Positions 26,250 to 35,100 of a stretch of DNA of 64,000 nt are shown in pieces. The stretch lies in assembly GCA_016709865.1 (NCBI GenBank), contig JADJLX010000006.1, positions 62,001 to 126,000 of the forward strand. The letters run 5' to 3'. The stretch is from Bacteroidales bacterium (GTDB lineage: Bacteria; Bacteroidota; Bacteroidia; Bacteroidales; VadinHA17). Within the stretch, counting starts at the first letter, position 1, and every line of letters starts with the position of its first letter. The notes under the pieces are model-generated. The model was given only the letters and a program-made list of their open reading frames with translations. It did not search any database and was not told where the DNA came from. Made by a program: the position numbers and the translations under genes.

Positions 26250-26687
26250 ATGACAGACAAGTCGAAACAACTATCAGCATCGGTAAAACTTATAAACGAT
26301 AAGCTTAATTTTTCAGGCATAGTAGAAGGGAATAGCCCGATTTCTATCGATTATATTCCTCCATTAGGAGATAATCTGGGATATACCTCACTCGAACTTT
26401 TATTATTGAGTTTATCAAGTTGCGTGGGAAGTGCGATGTTGCTTTTCCTTAGAAGGATGCAGAAAACAATTTCAGGATTTGAAATTACTGCAAATGGTGT
26501 AAGGAACGAAGGCCATCCTACAGGATTTAAGAGTATCTTAATGAATATTCATATAAAATCCCCGGATGTTAATGAAGCTGATTTGAAGAAGGTTATTGAG
26601 CTGGCTGAAGACAAATATTGTCCGGTTTGGGCAATGATAAAAGGTAATGTAATAATTGATTTTGAATATGAAATAATACAGGGATAA
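26250..26687 (+). CDS. OsmC/Ohr-family protein
   Basis: A 145-residue OsmC domain. The two redox cysteines expected for peroxide reduction are Cys58 (LSLSSCVGSAM) and Cys124 (DKYCPVWAM). The family reduces organic or fatty-acid hydroperoxides, although some members have other thiol chemistry. It is cytosolic. The stop is 3 nt from the start of the LCMT-like methyltransferase, so the two are probably co-transcribed. Confidence 0.88.
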   Translation: MTDKSKQLSASVKLINDKLNFSGIVEGNSPISIDYIPPLGDNLGYTSLELLLLSLSSCVGSAMLLFLRRMQKTISGFEITANGVRNEGHPTGFKSILMNIHIKSPDVNEADLKKVIELAEDKYCPVWAMIKGNVIIDFEYEIIQG

Positions 26688-26690
26688 TGT

Positions 26691-27551
26691 ATGGAAAATC
26701 CATATAATTCTTTACTGGATGTTTCAGGGACAATGCTTATAACTCTTAATGCAAGAGCTCGTGAAACTTTGAGCAGGAATCCAATTATCATTGATACGAA
26801 GGCGGTAGAAATGATAAATATGATCAAGAAGGAAATTATTGGCTCACATGATCCGGTTCATAAAAAAATTCTGAATAACAAATACAACTCACTTCTGGCT
26901 GCATCAATGGCTCTTAGAAGCAGACGTTTTGACAAATACACCTTAGATTTTTTATCTAAGTATCCCGAAGGTACAGTTATAAATATCGGATGCGGATTGG
27001 ATACAAGGTTTGAACGGATAGATAACGGTAAGCTAAGATGGTTCGATATTGATTTCCCAGAAGTAATAAAGTTACGGCGTCGATTTATGAAGGAAAATTC
27101 ACGACGTGTTTTTATTGAAGGCTCAATCCTGAATCCGGAATGGTCCCGAATTGTAAAAACCGGTGGTCCTTATCTTATTCTCGCTGAAGGTGTTTTTATG
27201 TACCTGAAAGAGAATGATATAAAAACACTACTGTCAATTATCAATCATGAATTGACAGGTGCTGAACTTGTATGTGAGGTAACAAATCGATACTGGGTTG
27301 ATAAAATGAAAAGCCGTTATATGCAATGGAAATTTAAACGGCAGTTGGGTATGCAGGGTGGTGCAATTTTTACATTTGGTATACCAACAAGTCGCTATTT
27401 TGAAGAATGGTCTGAAGATTATCACTTTATTGATGAATGGACATATTTTGACGACAGGGAGAAAAAGCTTGGTCTGATTAACCTGTTTTCCAGGTTCGAG
27501 ATGGTTCGTAAGGTGCAATATACTGTCCATTATAAGATAGGTGACAGATGA
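26691..27551 (+). CDS. Leucine carboxyl methyltransferase (LCMT/PPM)-family SAM methyltransferase
   Basis: The 286-residue product shows the LCMT/Tcm-type layout. ARARETLSRNPII leads to the conserved region DKYTLDFLSKYPEGTVINIGCGLDTRFERI, where GCGLDTR is the SAM site. Then come WFDIDFPEVIKLRR and AEGVFMYL. Bacterial homologues methylate carboxyls or hydroxyls of small molecules and often carry the DUF1298/Tcm annotation. It starts 3 nt after OsmC, so a linked role in lipid or natural-product metabolism is possible but unproven. Confidence 0.87.
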   Translation: MENPYNSLLDVSGTMLITLNARARETLSRNPIIIDTKAVEMINMIKKEIIGSHDPVHKKILNNKYNSLLAASMALRSRRFDKYTLDFLSKYPEGTVINIGCGLDTRFERIDNGKLRWFDIDFPEVIKLRRRFMKENSRRVFIEGSILNPEWSRIVKTGGPYLILAEGVFMYLKENDIKTLLSIINHELTGAELVCEVTNRYWVDKMKSRYMQWKFKRQLGMQGGAIFTFGIPTSRYFEEWSEDYHFIDEWTYFDDREKKLGLINLFSRFEMVRKVQYTVHYKIGDR

Positions 27552-27732
27552 GATTAGATAAGCTAAACTTAATACAGATTTTGAGATTTTCTGCCCTTAC
27601 ATAATTGAGAATTGAACTGAATTTACAAATGATGCTATCCTCAGGTTTTTTGAATCAATAAGCTGAAATATAAAATATTATCAATAGCTTCGTTATGTGA
27701 TATCCCAATACCTATCTAAAAATTAACTTCTT

Positions 27733-28497
27733 ATGGAAAACTCAGTCGATCCAAAAACAGAAGACAAAAAAGTTCCCCAAAAACAAACCGGCAATTTAAA
27801 AAAGAAAGTTAAAGACTACTTTTTCGATTTCTTCATGCTCTTTCTGGCAGTTACTTTAGGTTTTTTTGTAAACAATCTAAGTGAGGATCAGTCTGAAAGG
27901 AAAAGAGAAAAGCAGTACATGGAGAGTCTGATAAATGATCTGGTCTCTGACACCATTCAGATTCGGGAAGTTAATTCAAGTATCAAAAAGCAAATCACCG
28001 GGATTGACTCATTATTGCTGGTACTTGAAAATCCAAATAGAGAAACTTTTATAAATGACTTCTACTTTTTCGCGATAAAATATTTAAACTCCGCAACGTT
28101 CTTCACAATTTCAGACAGGACTATTAGTCAGCTAAAATCAACAGGAGGACTAAGACTTATCCGTAATATTGCCATATCTGACAGTATCGTGAATTACTAT
28201 AGCTCATCAGATAATGTTAAATATAACACCGGGTTTTGTTTGGACGAGTTCAATAAGATCCTGAATTATGAAAAAGAAATTATGAATTTTAAATATCTCA
28301 GAGCTTATCCAATCGATTCAATTCAGAATCAGAAAAATGTAGAATTACTTATAAATGACCCCGTAAAGATTAACCAGTTTTATAATCAGGTAATATACTA
28401 TCTTAGTTCATTGATAAACTATAATATTTTAATTACTGACCTAAATAAAGAAGCAGTTTCCTTAATGAATTTGGTTAAGGAGAATTATAATCTTTAG
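27733..28497 (+). CDS. Conserved-type membrane-anchored protein, function unknown (DUF6090-like)
   Basis: The protein has a Lys-rich N-terminus (residues 1-32) and one transmembrane helix (FFDFFMLFLAVTLGFFVNNL). A mostly helical, charged extracytoplasmic domain follows, starting SEDQSERKREKQYMESL. This matches a group of Bacteroidota proteins with a single N-terminal helix and the 'FLAVTLGFFVNN' core (recalled as DUF6090, not checked). No catalytic motif is recognised. It is flanked by 181 nt and 173 nt gaps, so it is probably monocistronic. Confidence 0.55.
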   Translation: MENSVDPKTEDKKVPQKQTGNLKKKVKDYFFDFFMLFLAVTLGFFVNNLSEDQSERKREKQYMESLINDLVSDTIQIREVNSSIKKQITGIDSLLLVLENPNRETFINDFYFFAIKYLNSATFFTISDRTISQLKSTGGLRLIRNIAISDSIVNYYSSSDNVKYNTGFCLDEFNKILNYEKEIMNFKYLRAYPIDSIQNQKNVELLINDPVKINQFYNQVIYYLSSLINYNILITDLNKEAVSLMNLVKENYNL

Positions 28498-28670
28498 GAT
28501 GCAACCTGAATCGTGCTTTGAGAAGGATACTTTTTTACTTTTACAGTTAACTGCCAGTTGTAAATTCTCTACAATACGATAAACTTTTATAAGTCAGAAT
28601 TGTTTGTGTAAAAAGAGAACTTCAAGATGTATCTCTCTTCAATGACATTTAATAACTTATACAACTAGCT

Positions 28671-28898
28671 ATGAAACGAATATTATTCTCTCTGACTCTA
28701 TTACTGGCAGTTGCCATTCTTTCAGGTTACAAACCCGACGGGAAGAAAGAACCTTCAAAGAAAACTGCAAACGAAAGAACACTTGCCACAAAACCAAAAA
28801 TTTTGCTTATGCTAAATAATGGAACAGGCAAATCTGCATGGTCACCTGCTTTATGGTGGAACTATGAACATGCAAAACCAGGGCAGATCGGCTGCTAA
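28671..28898 (+). CDS. Small secreted or degenerate protein, unknown
   Basis: A 75-residue frame with a good signal peptide (MKRILFSLTLLLAVAILSG), a Lys-rich linker and a short hydrophobic segment (KPKILLMLNNGTG), ending IGC. It may be a genuine small secreted protein or the 5' remnant of a longer gene, since no continuation in another frame was recognised. Neighbouring SRPBCC gene starts 29 nt downstream. Confidence 0.4.
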   Translation: MKRILFSLTLLLAVAILSGYKPDGKKEPSKKTANERTLATKPKILLMLNNGTGKSAWSPALWWNYEHAKPGQIGC

Positions 28899-28927
28899 AC
28901 GAAGTATAAAAATTTAAAAACAATATC

Positions 28928-29377
28928 ATGAGAATCGAAAAATCCATAAGAATAAACAGGAATTCCGGATTGGTTTTTGAATATCTTAAAATGACAAAAA
29001 ATCAGGACAATTTCAGTGTTTGGAATATGGCTGATCCCAATATGAAAAAAAGTCATAAAGGAACTGATGGGACAGTTGGTTTTCTCTACAGCTGGGACAG
29101 TACAATGAAGAATGTAGGTGCAGGGGAACAGGAAATCACAGCCATTAAGGAAGGGAAGTCTATTGAATGTGCAATCAGGTTTTCCCGTCCGATGCAAAAT
29201 ACCGGTAAAACAAAATTTGAGATCACAAACCAGGGCGATAATGAATCAACTGTTACGTGGATATTTGACAGTCCCTCTAAATTTCCAATGTCTCTGTTCT
29301 CACCGATCTTTAAGAAAATGCTGGGAAAAGATCTTGAAAAAGGTCTCATTAACCTGAAGAATATTCTGGAAAAATAA
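28928..29377 (+). CDS. SRPBCC-superfamily (polyketide cyclase/START-like) protein
   Basis: 149 residues with the ligand-binding START-like pattern: MRIEKSIRINRNSGLVFEYL at the N-terminus, a central GAGEQEITAIKEG strand pair, and the C-terminal helix FKKMLGKDLEKGLINLKNILE. This form is typical of small SRPBCC proteins that bind hydrophobic ligands. Function unknown. It converges with the YqaA-like gene on the other strand. Confidence 0.8.
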   Translation: MRIEKSIRINRNSGLVFEYLKMTKNQDNFSVWNMADPNMKKSHKGTDGTVGFLYSWDSTMKNVGAGEQEITAIKEGKSIECAIRFSRPMQNTGKTKFEITNQGDNESTVTWIFDSPSKFPMSLFSPIFKKMLGKDLEKGLINLKNILEK

Positions 29378-29430
29378 GAGATAATTTTTTCGGCTCCGGC
29401 GCCAAATGGAATATTATAATCTGGTCAATA

Positions 29431-29871
29431 TCAGAATACTAATCCGGTCAGCCAGCCCCATATCACATACCGCAGAAATTTACCAGCCAGCATAGATATT
29501 GCAGTTATAAAGATATTGGTTCGTAACAGGCCAAGTCCCACAGCAATAACATCACCTACAGCCGGAAGCCAGCAAAAGAATGCGAAGATTGCACCCCGTT
29601 TATAAAGCAGGTTGTGCCATTTTTCAATCCTTTCGCGTTTTATCCTCAGGTATTTTTCAATCCACTGCCATTTACCCAGATAACCAATACCAAAACTGCT
29701 CATTCCTCCCAGCCAGTTTCCGGCAGAAGCCACCAGGACAGCCGTATAAGCATCTGTTCCGCTAATGATAAGGTAAGAGAGTAAGGCTTCAGAACTGAAA
29801 GGCACAACAGTTGCTGCCAGAAAACTGGCCAGGAATAATCCCCAGAGGCTGTAATCAAATAATCCTTCCAA
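29431..29871 (-). CDS. YqaA-like VTT/DedA-related inner-membrane protein
   Basis: A 146-residue protein with four to five hydrophobic segments and YqaA-type landmarks. These are FSSEALLSYLI, AGNWLGGMSSFGIGYLG and FCWLPAVGDVIAVGLGLLR, related to the SNARE-associated/DedA fold that has been linked to lipid scrambling. The family size (about 140-150) fits a complete gene. It is divergent from the transporter gene to its right; the intergenic region carries a 7-bp repeat tract. Confidence 0.83.
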   Translation of the reverse strand: MEGLFDYSLWGLFLASFLAATVVPFSSEALLSYLIISGTDAYTAVLVASAGNWLGGMSSFGIGYLGKWQWIEKYLRIKRERIEKWHNLLYKRGAIFAFFCWLPAVGDVIAVGLGLLRTNIFITAISMLAGKFLRYVIWGWLTGLVF

Positions 29872-29929
29872 TGATTTTTGAATATTTATGTTGCTAACTT
29901 AAATAAAATAACCGGATATTTCTGTCTTT

Positions 29930-29967
29930 GGTCTCCGGTCTTCGGTCTTCTGACTTCGGTCTTCGGT
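29930..29967. repeat. 7-bp tandem repeat tract (GGTCTTC)
   Basis: About five imperfect copies of GGTCTTC (GGTCTCC, GGTCTTC, GGTCTTC, TGACTTC, GGTCTTC, GGT) lie upstream of the BASS transporter. Copy number could vary. No hairpin is formed. Confidence 0.7.
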
Positions 29968-30060
29968 ACTGACAATTTGTTCGAAATTCGTAATAAATAC
30001 TTTGATAATTGTTATAATTTTGCATGCCGTAAAGATGGAATACCGGATCAGAGATCACTA

Positions 30061-30981
30061 ATGAGAATAAGCAAGTTTATTGAAAAGCATTTCTGGATCT
30101 TCCTTATTCTTGGAATTTTGTTCGGATTATGGAATCCTCTTCCTTTTGAAACGCCGAAATACCTGCCAAAAATCCTGCTCTCATTAATGCTGTTCTTTGT
30201 ATTTCTGAAAATAGACGCACTCGAGATAATCGAGAAAATGAGGGACTATAAAAGGATGATCTTCATTGCATTAGTCTATATGATTATTATCCCGGTCCTC
30301 TTTTATTTAGCAGTTAATATTTTCGACAAGCAACTGGCTATTGGTATTCTCCTCCTCACAGCTATGCCAGCCGGTGTCTCTTCTCCTGCACTCACAGATA
30401 TCCTTAAAGGGAATATCTCGCTTGCAATGAGCATTGTTCTTGTCACACAACTTATTGCCCCTTTCACGGTACCGTTTTTGTTCTGGATGATCGGTACCAA
30501 AAATCTTGATATAAACGAATTCCTTATGCTCAGGGATATAGCAATAATGGTTTTCACTCCCCTTTTCCTGGCACAGATCACAAAGAGATATTTTCCGGCA
30601 ACAGTTAAGAGGCATCAGCATTTCTTTACATCTGCAAATGTGATACTGCTCTTTGTCTTTGTTTATGTTGCTATTGCATCGCAGAGAAATATAATACTCG
30701 ATAATCCTGTCAGCTTAATATGGAAAACAGTAATACTTTATATTGTTTTCATCATATTGCACGCCATCGGCTATTTCATAAGTTACAGGGACAACCTGGA
30801 TAGCAGAATTGCAATGTCGGTAACTGCAGCATATATGAATAACGGACTGGCAATTGTTCTGGCGACAACTTACTTCGGTCCTGACATACTTATCCTTATG
30901 GTTCTTTCAGAGATACCATGGAATACTCTGCTTGCACCCTTTGGCAGGGTTGTCAGAAAACTTAAAGATACTAATACTTAA
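30061..30981 (+). CDS. Bile acid:sodium symporter (BASS/SBF)-superfamily membrane transporter
   Basis: A 306-residue polytopic protein with about ten hydrophobic helices and the BASS landmarks: LLTAMPAGVSSPALTDILKGN (the crossover motif region) and SVTAAYMNNGLAIVLATTYF. Family members move organic anions, bile acids, arsenite or pantoate with sodium; the substrate here is unknown. The open frame extends 61 codons upstream through a low-complexity tract, but ATG 30061 (MRISKFIEKHFW) begins the family-like sequence and is preferred. Confidence 0.8.
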   Translation: MRISKFIEKHFWIFLILGILFGLWNPLPFETPKYLPKILLSLMLFFVFLKIDALEIIEKMRDYKRMIFIALVYMIIIPVLFYLAVNIFDKQLAIGILLLTAMPAGVSSPALTDILKGNISLAMSIVLVTQLIAPFTVPFLFWMIGTKNLDINEFLMLRDIAIMVFTPLFLAQITKRYFPATVKRHQHFFTSANVILLFVFVYVAIASQRNIILDNPVSLIWKTVILYIVFIILHAIGYFISYRDNLDSRIAMSVTAAYMNNGLAIVLATTYFGPDILILMVLSEIPWNTLLAPFGRVVRKLKDTNT

Positions 30982-32667
30982 ATACTTTTATTTTAAGCAT
31001 TTCTATTTTACCGCTTCCTAAAGAAGGCCGCCCCTCGTCGCCGTTCAAACGACGTCCTGCGATCCAATTACCGGTTACGAACGTTCCTTCGTCAATCCAC
31101 CCTATAGCAACTTTACCAGATTCCTGGGGATCTGCAGCAAATGATGGAACAAAGTTTGATCCGACAAAAAGAAATTCATCAGGTGCGGTGTTGATAACCA
31201 TACCGAACGGTCTTGTATCATCAGGCATGGCGCGGCTGTTTAATGTAACGCCCCCCAGTCCCAATGGGGTTTGCACATTTGCCGCTGCTGGTGCTGATCC
31301 ATATTGCCGGGGCCTGGAAATTGTTATTGTGTAACCACCCATTGATATAACCTGTTTATCCTCACCTTCAGTAAGCAGCACGCCATCCACTTTGCCTTCG
31401 GACTGCCAGGCTGCAAGTTGTGGTAACATTTCATCCAACAGATCATATGCTTTTGCCACCTGGCTCTTTTCATTGAGATCATCTATCCCAAAGATAGCCC
31501 AGCCCAAAGCAGAATGATGGCCGACAGCCCAGAAAAGATTGCCGGTCTGATCCCTTGCTTCCGGGATCCATAATGGATTACCAGATCTCGAATACTCAGC
31601 GAGTACGCCCTTGAAATCCTGAACATATATATCAGGTGCCAGAAGGTCATTGGCAGGAGCCCCTGCACGCCATACATCCATTACCCTTGCAACCGGTCCT
31701 CCGCTTGGCCAGTCACCCGGAAGAACCGAGCCCGGCTGGGGTCCAAGCCATGCATTAACATACATTGGAAGATTCAGCTCAGCTTTTCCTTCTACAATAA
31801 CCTTATTAATATAAACTGCATAATACCAGGCCATAAAAACCTCTTCCGCCCACTCATCATGACCAAACACTTCAGCCCACGTTCCTGATGTTTATATCCA
31901 TTGCGGCCCCATACTTCCTGCATTTCAGGAAGAAGAGTAGCCTTATTTTTTGTAAAGTAATTCAATAACTGAGCCGGAACTGGTTTCGCCCATGCTGCAT
32001 CTGCGAGACTGGAACGATCGCGGCTGTCGCCGAGAAGGCCCATTTCGTTATCAACCTGCATCATTATAACTGTATGCTGAGGATCAACCTCTTTGATATG
32101 TCGCATAAGTGCACGAAAAGCTTTAGCTTCAGCAAGCATGGATGTTTCGCCCAGTGGGCTCAAAGGCATAGTTCTGTCTCTTTCAATGAATATGCTTCCT
32201 CTTCCGGAAGCTACAGCTTTTCTGGCCTGTACCGGAAACCTTTGCGGGTTTGTCTTGACCCACATAGGAGCATAATTTGAACTGCCATTTTTCCATGATG
32301 CAAACCAGATTATTACTAGTCTTATATCCCTCTTACGAGCCTCCACTATTTGTGCATCCACCAGATCAAAATTGAACTTGCCCTCCTCAGGTTCAAGTAG
32401 TTCCCAACTCACTGTAGACACTACAGTGTTAAGATGCATAGCTTTCATATTGTCCCAGACTGGTTTCATATACTCAATGCTTGAAGCACTGGAGTTATGC
32501 AATTCACCTGAAAGCATGATAAATGGCCTGCCGTCAACGAACATCTGCTTAACCGCCCCGTTCTGCCTGATCTGAGGCAATGTTGTCTGCATACTTTTAG
32601 CAGACTGAGCACTCATGGTTAGTGGAATAATAGCCAGGAGAACTAATACTATAAGATACTTTTTCAT
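30971..32667 (-). pseudogene. Frameshifted GH35-type beta-galactosidase-like gene with DUF5597 domain
   Basis: Two frames encode one protein. The 5' part (from 32667) has a signal peptide (ending MSAQ) and a TIM-barrel start typical of GH35/GH42-like enzymes (FVDGRPFIMLSGELHNSS, VSWELLEPEEGKFNFD, MMQVDNEMGLLG with a candidate acid Glu). It runs on to EVWGRNGYK. The 3' part resumes at about TSGTWAEVFGHDEWAEEVF and carries a DUF5597-type C-terminus. A single missing A (minus strand) in the run at 31891-31893 explains the break. Corrected, the protein is 565 residues, about right for this family. It is either a sequencing/assembly indel or a young pseudogene; everything else is intact. Confidence 0.82.
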
Positions 32668-32803
32668 AAATATTTTCGGTTATTGGTTAAATTTAGTCTA
32701 TTTGAATAATATTGAATCAGTTTAACAATTTTTTTTAAGATAATTCCTAAAGTAATTATAGTTAAAGAACCTTAAAAAAATAAGAGTGATACTTTTATAA
32801 TAA

Positions 32804-32811
32804 TACATTTG
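32804..32811 (+). promoter_or_regulatory. Perfect -7-like element upstream of sugar-isomerase-like gene
   Basis: TACATTTG fits TAnnTTTG exactly, 79 nt before the ATG at 32891, but no good TTTG was found about 20 nt upstream. The 223-nt gap also contains the divergent promoter of the GH35-like gene. Confidence 0.3.
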
Positions 32812-32890
32812 CAATCATCCCTATGTATAACATAACGGATGTTAGTTACTGTTTTTCTTAAAATGGATTATTAATAAACTTTTAAACACT

Positions 32891-33964
32891 ATGAAGAAAT
32901 TTACTTGTTTGGTTTTGGCAGCAGTTTTGATGCTATCGGTTACATCGAATGCTCAGACTAAGAAGCACCTGGGAATAGCCACATATTCTGTTAAAGGACT
33001 TGAGTCTGACCTTGAGGGTTCATTCAAGTCGCTGGCCGATGATGGATATGTTGTTATGGAAATTTCCAATTACAATGCAGGTACAGGTCTTGTTGCAGGA
33101 AAAACACCTGCTGAGTATGCTGCCCTTGCTGAGAAGTACGGAATTGATATCATTTCAAGCCATGCACGTGCCAAATTTGATGTAAAAGATGTTGAAGGAA
33201 CAGTTGCAGCATGGAGTAAGGTATTTGATGATCATAAAGCAATGGGATGCAAATATGTTGTATTTCCCATGTATACCTGGGCTTTTACTGTTGAAGGCGT
33301 AAAAGCAGAGTGCGATCTGATGAATAAAATAGGCGCTGAGGCAAATAAAAGGGGCATTAAATTCGGTTATCATAACCATAATGCGGAGTTCGCAACATTA
33401 GCAAATACAGGTCAGTTATATGAGGATTTCCTTATTGCCAATACTGATCCCGACAAAGTATTCTTCCAGCTTGATGTTTATTGGATTATGGTTGGAGGAC
33501 AGGATCCTGTTGCATATCTGAAAAAGTATCCTAACCGTTTCAAAGTTCTACATATTAAAGACGAATATGTTGTCGGCGAGAGCGGAAAATTAAATTATGA
33601 AGCTATTTTCAAGCAGTTCTATGCAAATGGTTATGAGGACTGGTTTGTTGAAATGGAATCAAAAATGACCAAAGAACAGCTCGAAGCCAATCTGGCCAGA
33701 ATGGAACAGAACAAGCAGAGACAGGCTACCGGTGGTCAGCAGGCAGCTCCTCAGGGCGGTGCTCCGGGTCAGGCAAGACCTGCAGGACAACCAGGTCAGC
33801 AGGGTGGTGCTCCAGGACAGGCAAGACCAGCAGGCCAGGCTGGTGCTCCTGGTATGGGAAGACCAGCTATGGATCCGGCTGCTCAGGCTGAGATGCTTAA
33901 GACATCACTCGAAGGAATCAAACAGAGTGCTGATTATCTTATGAAAGCTTCGTTTGTGAAATAA
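32891..33964 (+). CDS. Secreted sugar phosphate isomerase/epimerase-like TIM barrel with low-complexity C-terminal insert
   Basis: After a signal peptide (ending SNAQ), residues 24-270 match the xylose-isomerase-like TIM barrel (AP endonuclease 2 fold). Its motifs include ISSHARAKFD, GYHNHNAEF and FFQLDVYWIMVGGQDP, then RFKVLHIKDEY; the His, Glu and Asp residues probably form the metal site. Residues about 275-330 are a Gly/Gln/Pro/Ala-rich tract with tandem GGAPGQARPAGQ units, followed by a normal C-terminal helix. Secreted members occur widely in Bacteroidota near GH and Gfo/Idh genes, where they may act on modified sugars. Confidence 0.85.
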   Translation: MKKFTCLVLAAVLMLSVTSNAQTKKHLGIATYSVKGLESDLEGSFKSLADDGYVVMEISNYNAGTGLVAGKTPAEYAALAEKYGIDIISSHARAKFDVKDVEGTVAAWSKVFDDHKAMGCKYVVFPMYTWAFTVEGVKAECDLMNKIGAEANKRGIKFGYHNHNAEFATLANTGQLYEDFLIANTDPDKVFFQLDVYWIMVGGQDPVAYLKKYPNRFKVLHIKDEYVVGESGKLNYEAIFKQFYANGYEDWFVEMESKMTKEQLEANLARMEQNKQRQATGGQQAAPQGGAPGQARPAGQPGQQGGAPGQARPAGQAGAPGMGRPAMDPAAQAEMLKTSLEGIKQSADYLMKASFVK

Positions 33965-33996
33965 TTATTCGAGATTTCGGATTTATAAAATTCTTA

Positions 33997-34037
33997 GGGT
34001 ATTTGCAGATCATTATGGTTATTTGCAAATACCCTTT
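33997..34037 (+). terminator. Intrinsic terminator after sugar-isomerase-like gene
   Basis: A perfect 11-bp stem (GGGTATTTGCA with TGCAAATACCC) has a 16-nt loop and is followed by TTTGTTTATTT. It begins 33 nt after the stop and separates this gene from the toxin-antitoxin operon. Confidence 0.8.
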
Positions 34038-34059
34038 GTTTATTTAATAAATCTCTAAA

Positions 34060-34099
34060 TTTGTATTATACGTACATTTTTTGTATATTTGTACGGATA
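34060..34099 (+). promoter_or_regulatory. Promoter with overlapping operator dyad for the toxin-antitoxin pair
   Basis: TTTG (34060-34063) and TATATTTG (34084-34091) are 20 nt apart, a full match to the Bacteroidota promoter pattern. An inverted repeat overlaps it: TATACGTACA (34067-34076) and TGTACGGATA (34090-34099), which pair at 9 of 10 positions. This arrangement suits autorepression by the antitoxin or antitoxin-toxin complex. Confidence 0.6.
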
Positions 34100-34109
34100 T
34101 ATAATAAAT

Positions 34110-34358
34110 ATGATGGACACAAAACTTACGATAAAACTTGATAATGACGTAATATCCAGGGCAAAGAGATACGCTCAGCATCGCAAGACCAGTCTTTCAA
34201 AAATGATTGAATCTTATCTTGACTCCGTTACAAAACCTGATTCTGATGATATTGAGATCACACCTTTGGTAAAAAGTCTTAGTGGAGTAATTTCACTTCC
34301 CGCAGATTATGATTATAAGAAGGATCGTACGGATTACCTGAATAGAAAATATTCATGA
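34110..34358 (+). CDS. Antitoxin of a PIN-domain toxin-antitoxin pair (DUF6364-like)
   Basis: An 82-residue protein from ATG 34110 (another ATG follows immediately). The N-terminus TKLTIKLDNDVISRAKRYAQHRKTSLSKMIESYL has the ribbon-helix-helix pattern of DNA-binding antitoxins (recalled as DUF6364-like). The acidic, flexible C-terminus would wrap the toxin. The open frame starts further back at a TTG, which is unlikely. Its TGA overlaps the toxin ATG (ATGA). Confidence 0.85.
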   Translation: MMDTKLTIKLDNDVISRAKRYAQHRKTSLSKMIESYLDSVTKPDSDDIEITPLVKSLSGVISLPADYDYKKDRTDYLNRKYS

Positions 34359-34768
34359 AAAAACTATTTCTCGACACCAATATAGTTCTTGATCTTCTGG
34401 CAAATAGAACGCCTTTTTATACAGAGGCTGCAAAACTATTTTCCCTTGCCGACAAGAAAAAAATAAAGCTTTCAATTTCTTCACTTTGCATTGCTGATGC
34501 TCACTATATTTTATCAAGACAGAATCCTGAAATTGAAGTAAGAAATATTTTAAGAACCTTCAAAGTTCTTGTTCAGGTACTCTCTCTTGACGACAAAATA
34601 ACGGACCTGGCCCTCAATTCAGAGTTTCGTGACTTTGAGGACGCCATTCAATACTTTACAGCTATTGAAAACGATCAGGATATTATAATTACGAGAAATC
34701 AGAACGATTTTAAAGAGAGTAAATTACCTGTAATGTCTGCAGGTGAATTCATCAAGTCAATAAAATAA
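34355..34768 (+). CDS. PIN-domain toxin (VapC-like ribonuclease)
   Basis: 137 residues with the PIN-domain acidic set: Asp7 in FLDTNIVLDLL, the central acidic residues in FRDFEDAIQY, and a late Asp in TRNQNDFKES. These coordinate Mg or Mn for RNA cleavage. The gene overlaps its antitoxin by 4 nt and is complete. Beyond it lies a repeat-rich, gene-free region. Confidence 0.88.
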   Translation: MKKLFLDTNIVLDLLANRTPFYTEAAKLFSLADKKKIKLSISSLCIADAHYILSRQNPEIEVRNILRTFKVLVQVLSLDDKITDLALNSEFRDFEDAIQYFTAIENDQDIIITRNQNDFKESKLPVMSAGEFIKSIK

Positions 34769-34801
34769 AATCTCTTTTAAGAAATCCCCCGATAGTTATA
34801 T

Positions 34802-35100
34802 GATTCCAGCTCATTCAATGAGATTCCTTGCTGAGGAACGGAGTGACTCCGCAGGTTTGTGGCATGGGTGAAAGTATGGCCATGTGATTCCTGATCAATC
34901 AGTAAGATCCCTCGCTGAGGCTCAAAGTGACTCCACAGTTTTGTGGAATGAGGGTAAGTATGGTTCCATGATTCCTGCTCATTCAATGAGATCCCTCGCT
35001 GAGGCTCAAAGTGACTCCACAGTTTTGTGGAATGAGGGTAAGTATGGTTCCATGATTCCTGCTCATTCAATGAGATCCCTCGCTGAGGCTCGGGATGACA
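34802..35100. repeat. 84-bp tandem repeats, about 3.5 copies
   Basis: Units start at 34802, 34886, 34970 and 35054, exactly 84 bp apart. Copies 2 and 3 are nearly identical, the first is more diverged, and the fourth breaks into the nested palindromic element at about 35090. Each holds the GATCCCTCGCTGAGG motif and a small CCACA/TGTGG hairpin. The arrangement looks like duplication of an element fragment. There are no variable spacers, so it is not a CRISPR. Confidence 0.9.

Noticed and set aside
29878..30060. N-terminal extension of the BASS transporter
   Set aside because: It covers the 7-bp repeat tract and contains no membrane segment typical of the family; ATG 30061 is preferred.
34802..35100. 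Possible CRISPR array
   Set aside because: Repeats are contiguous with no variable spacers, and no cas genes are present.
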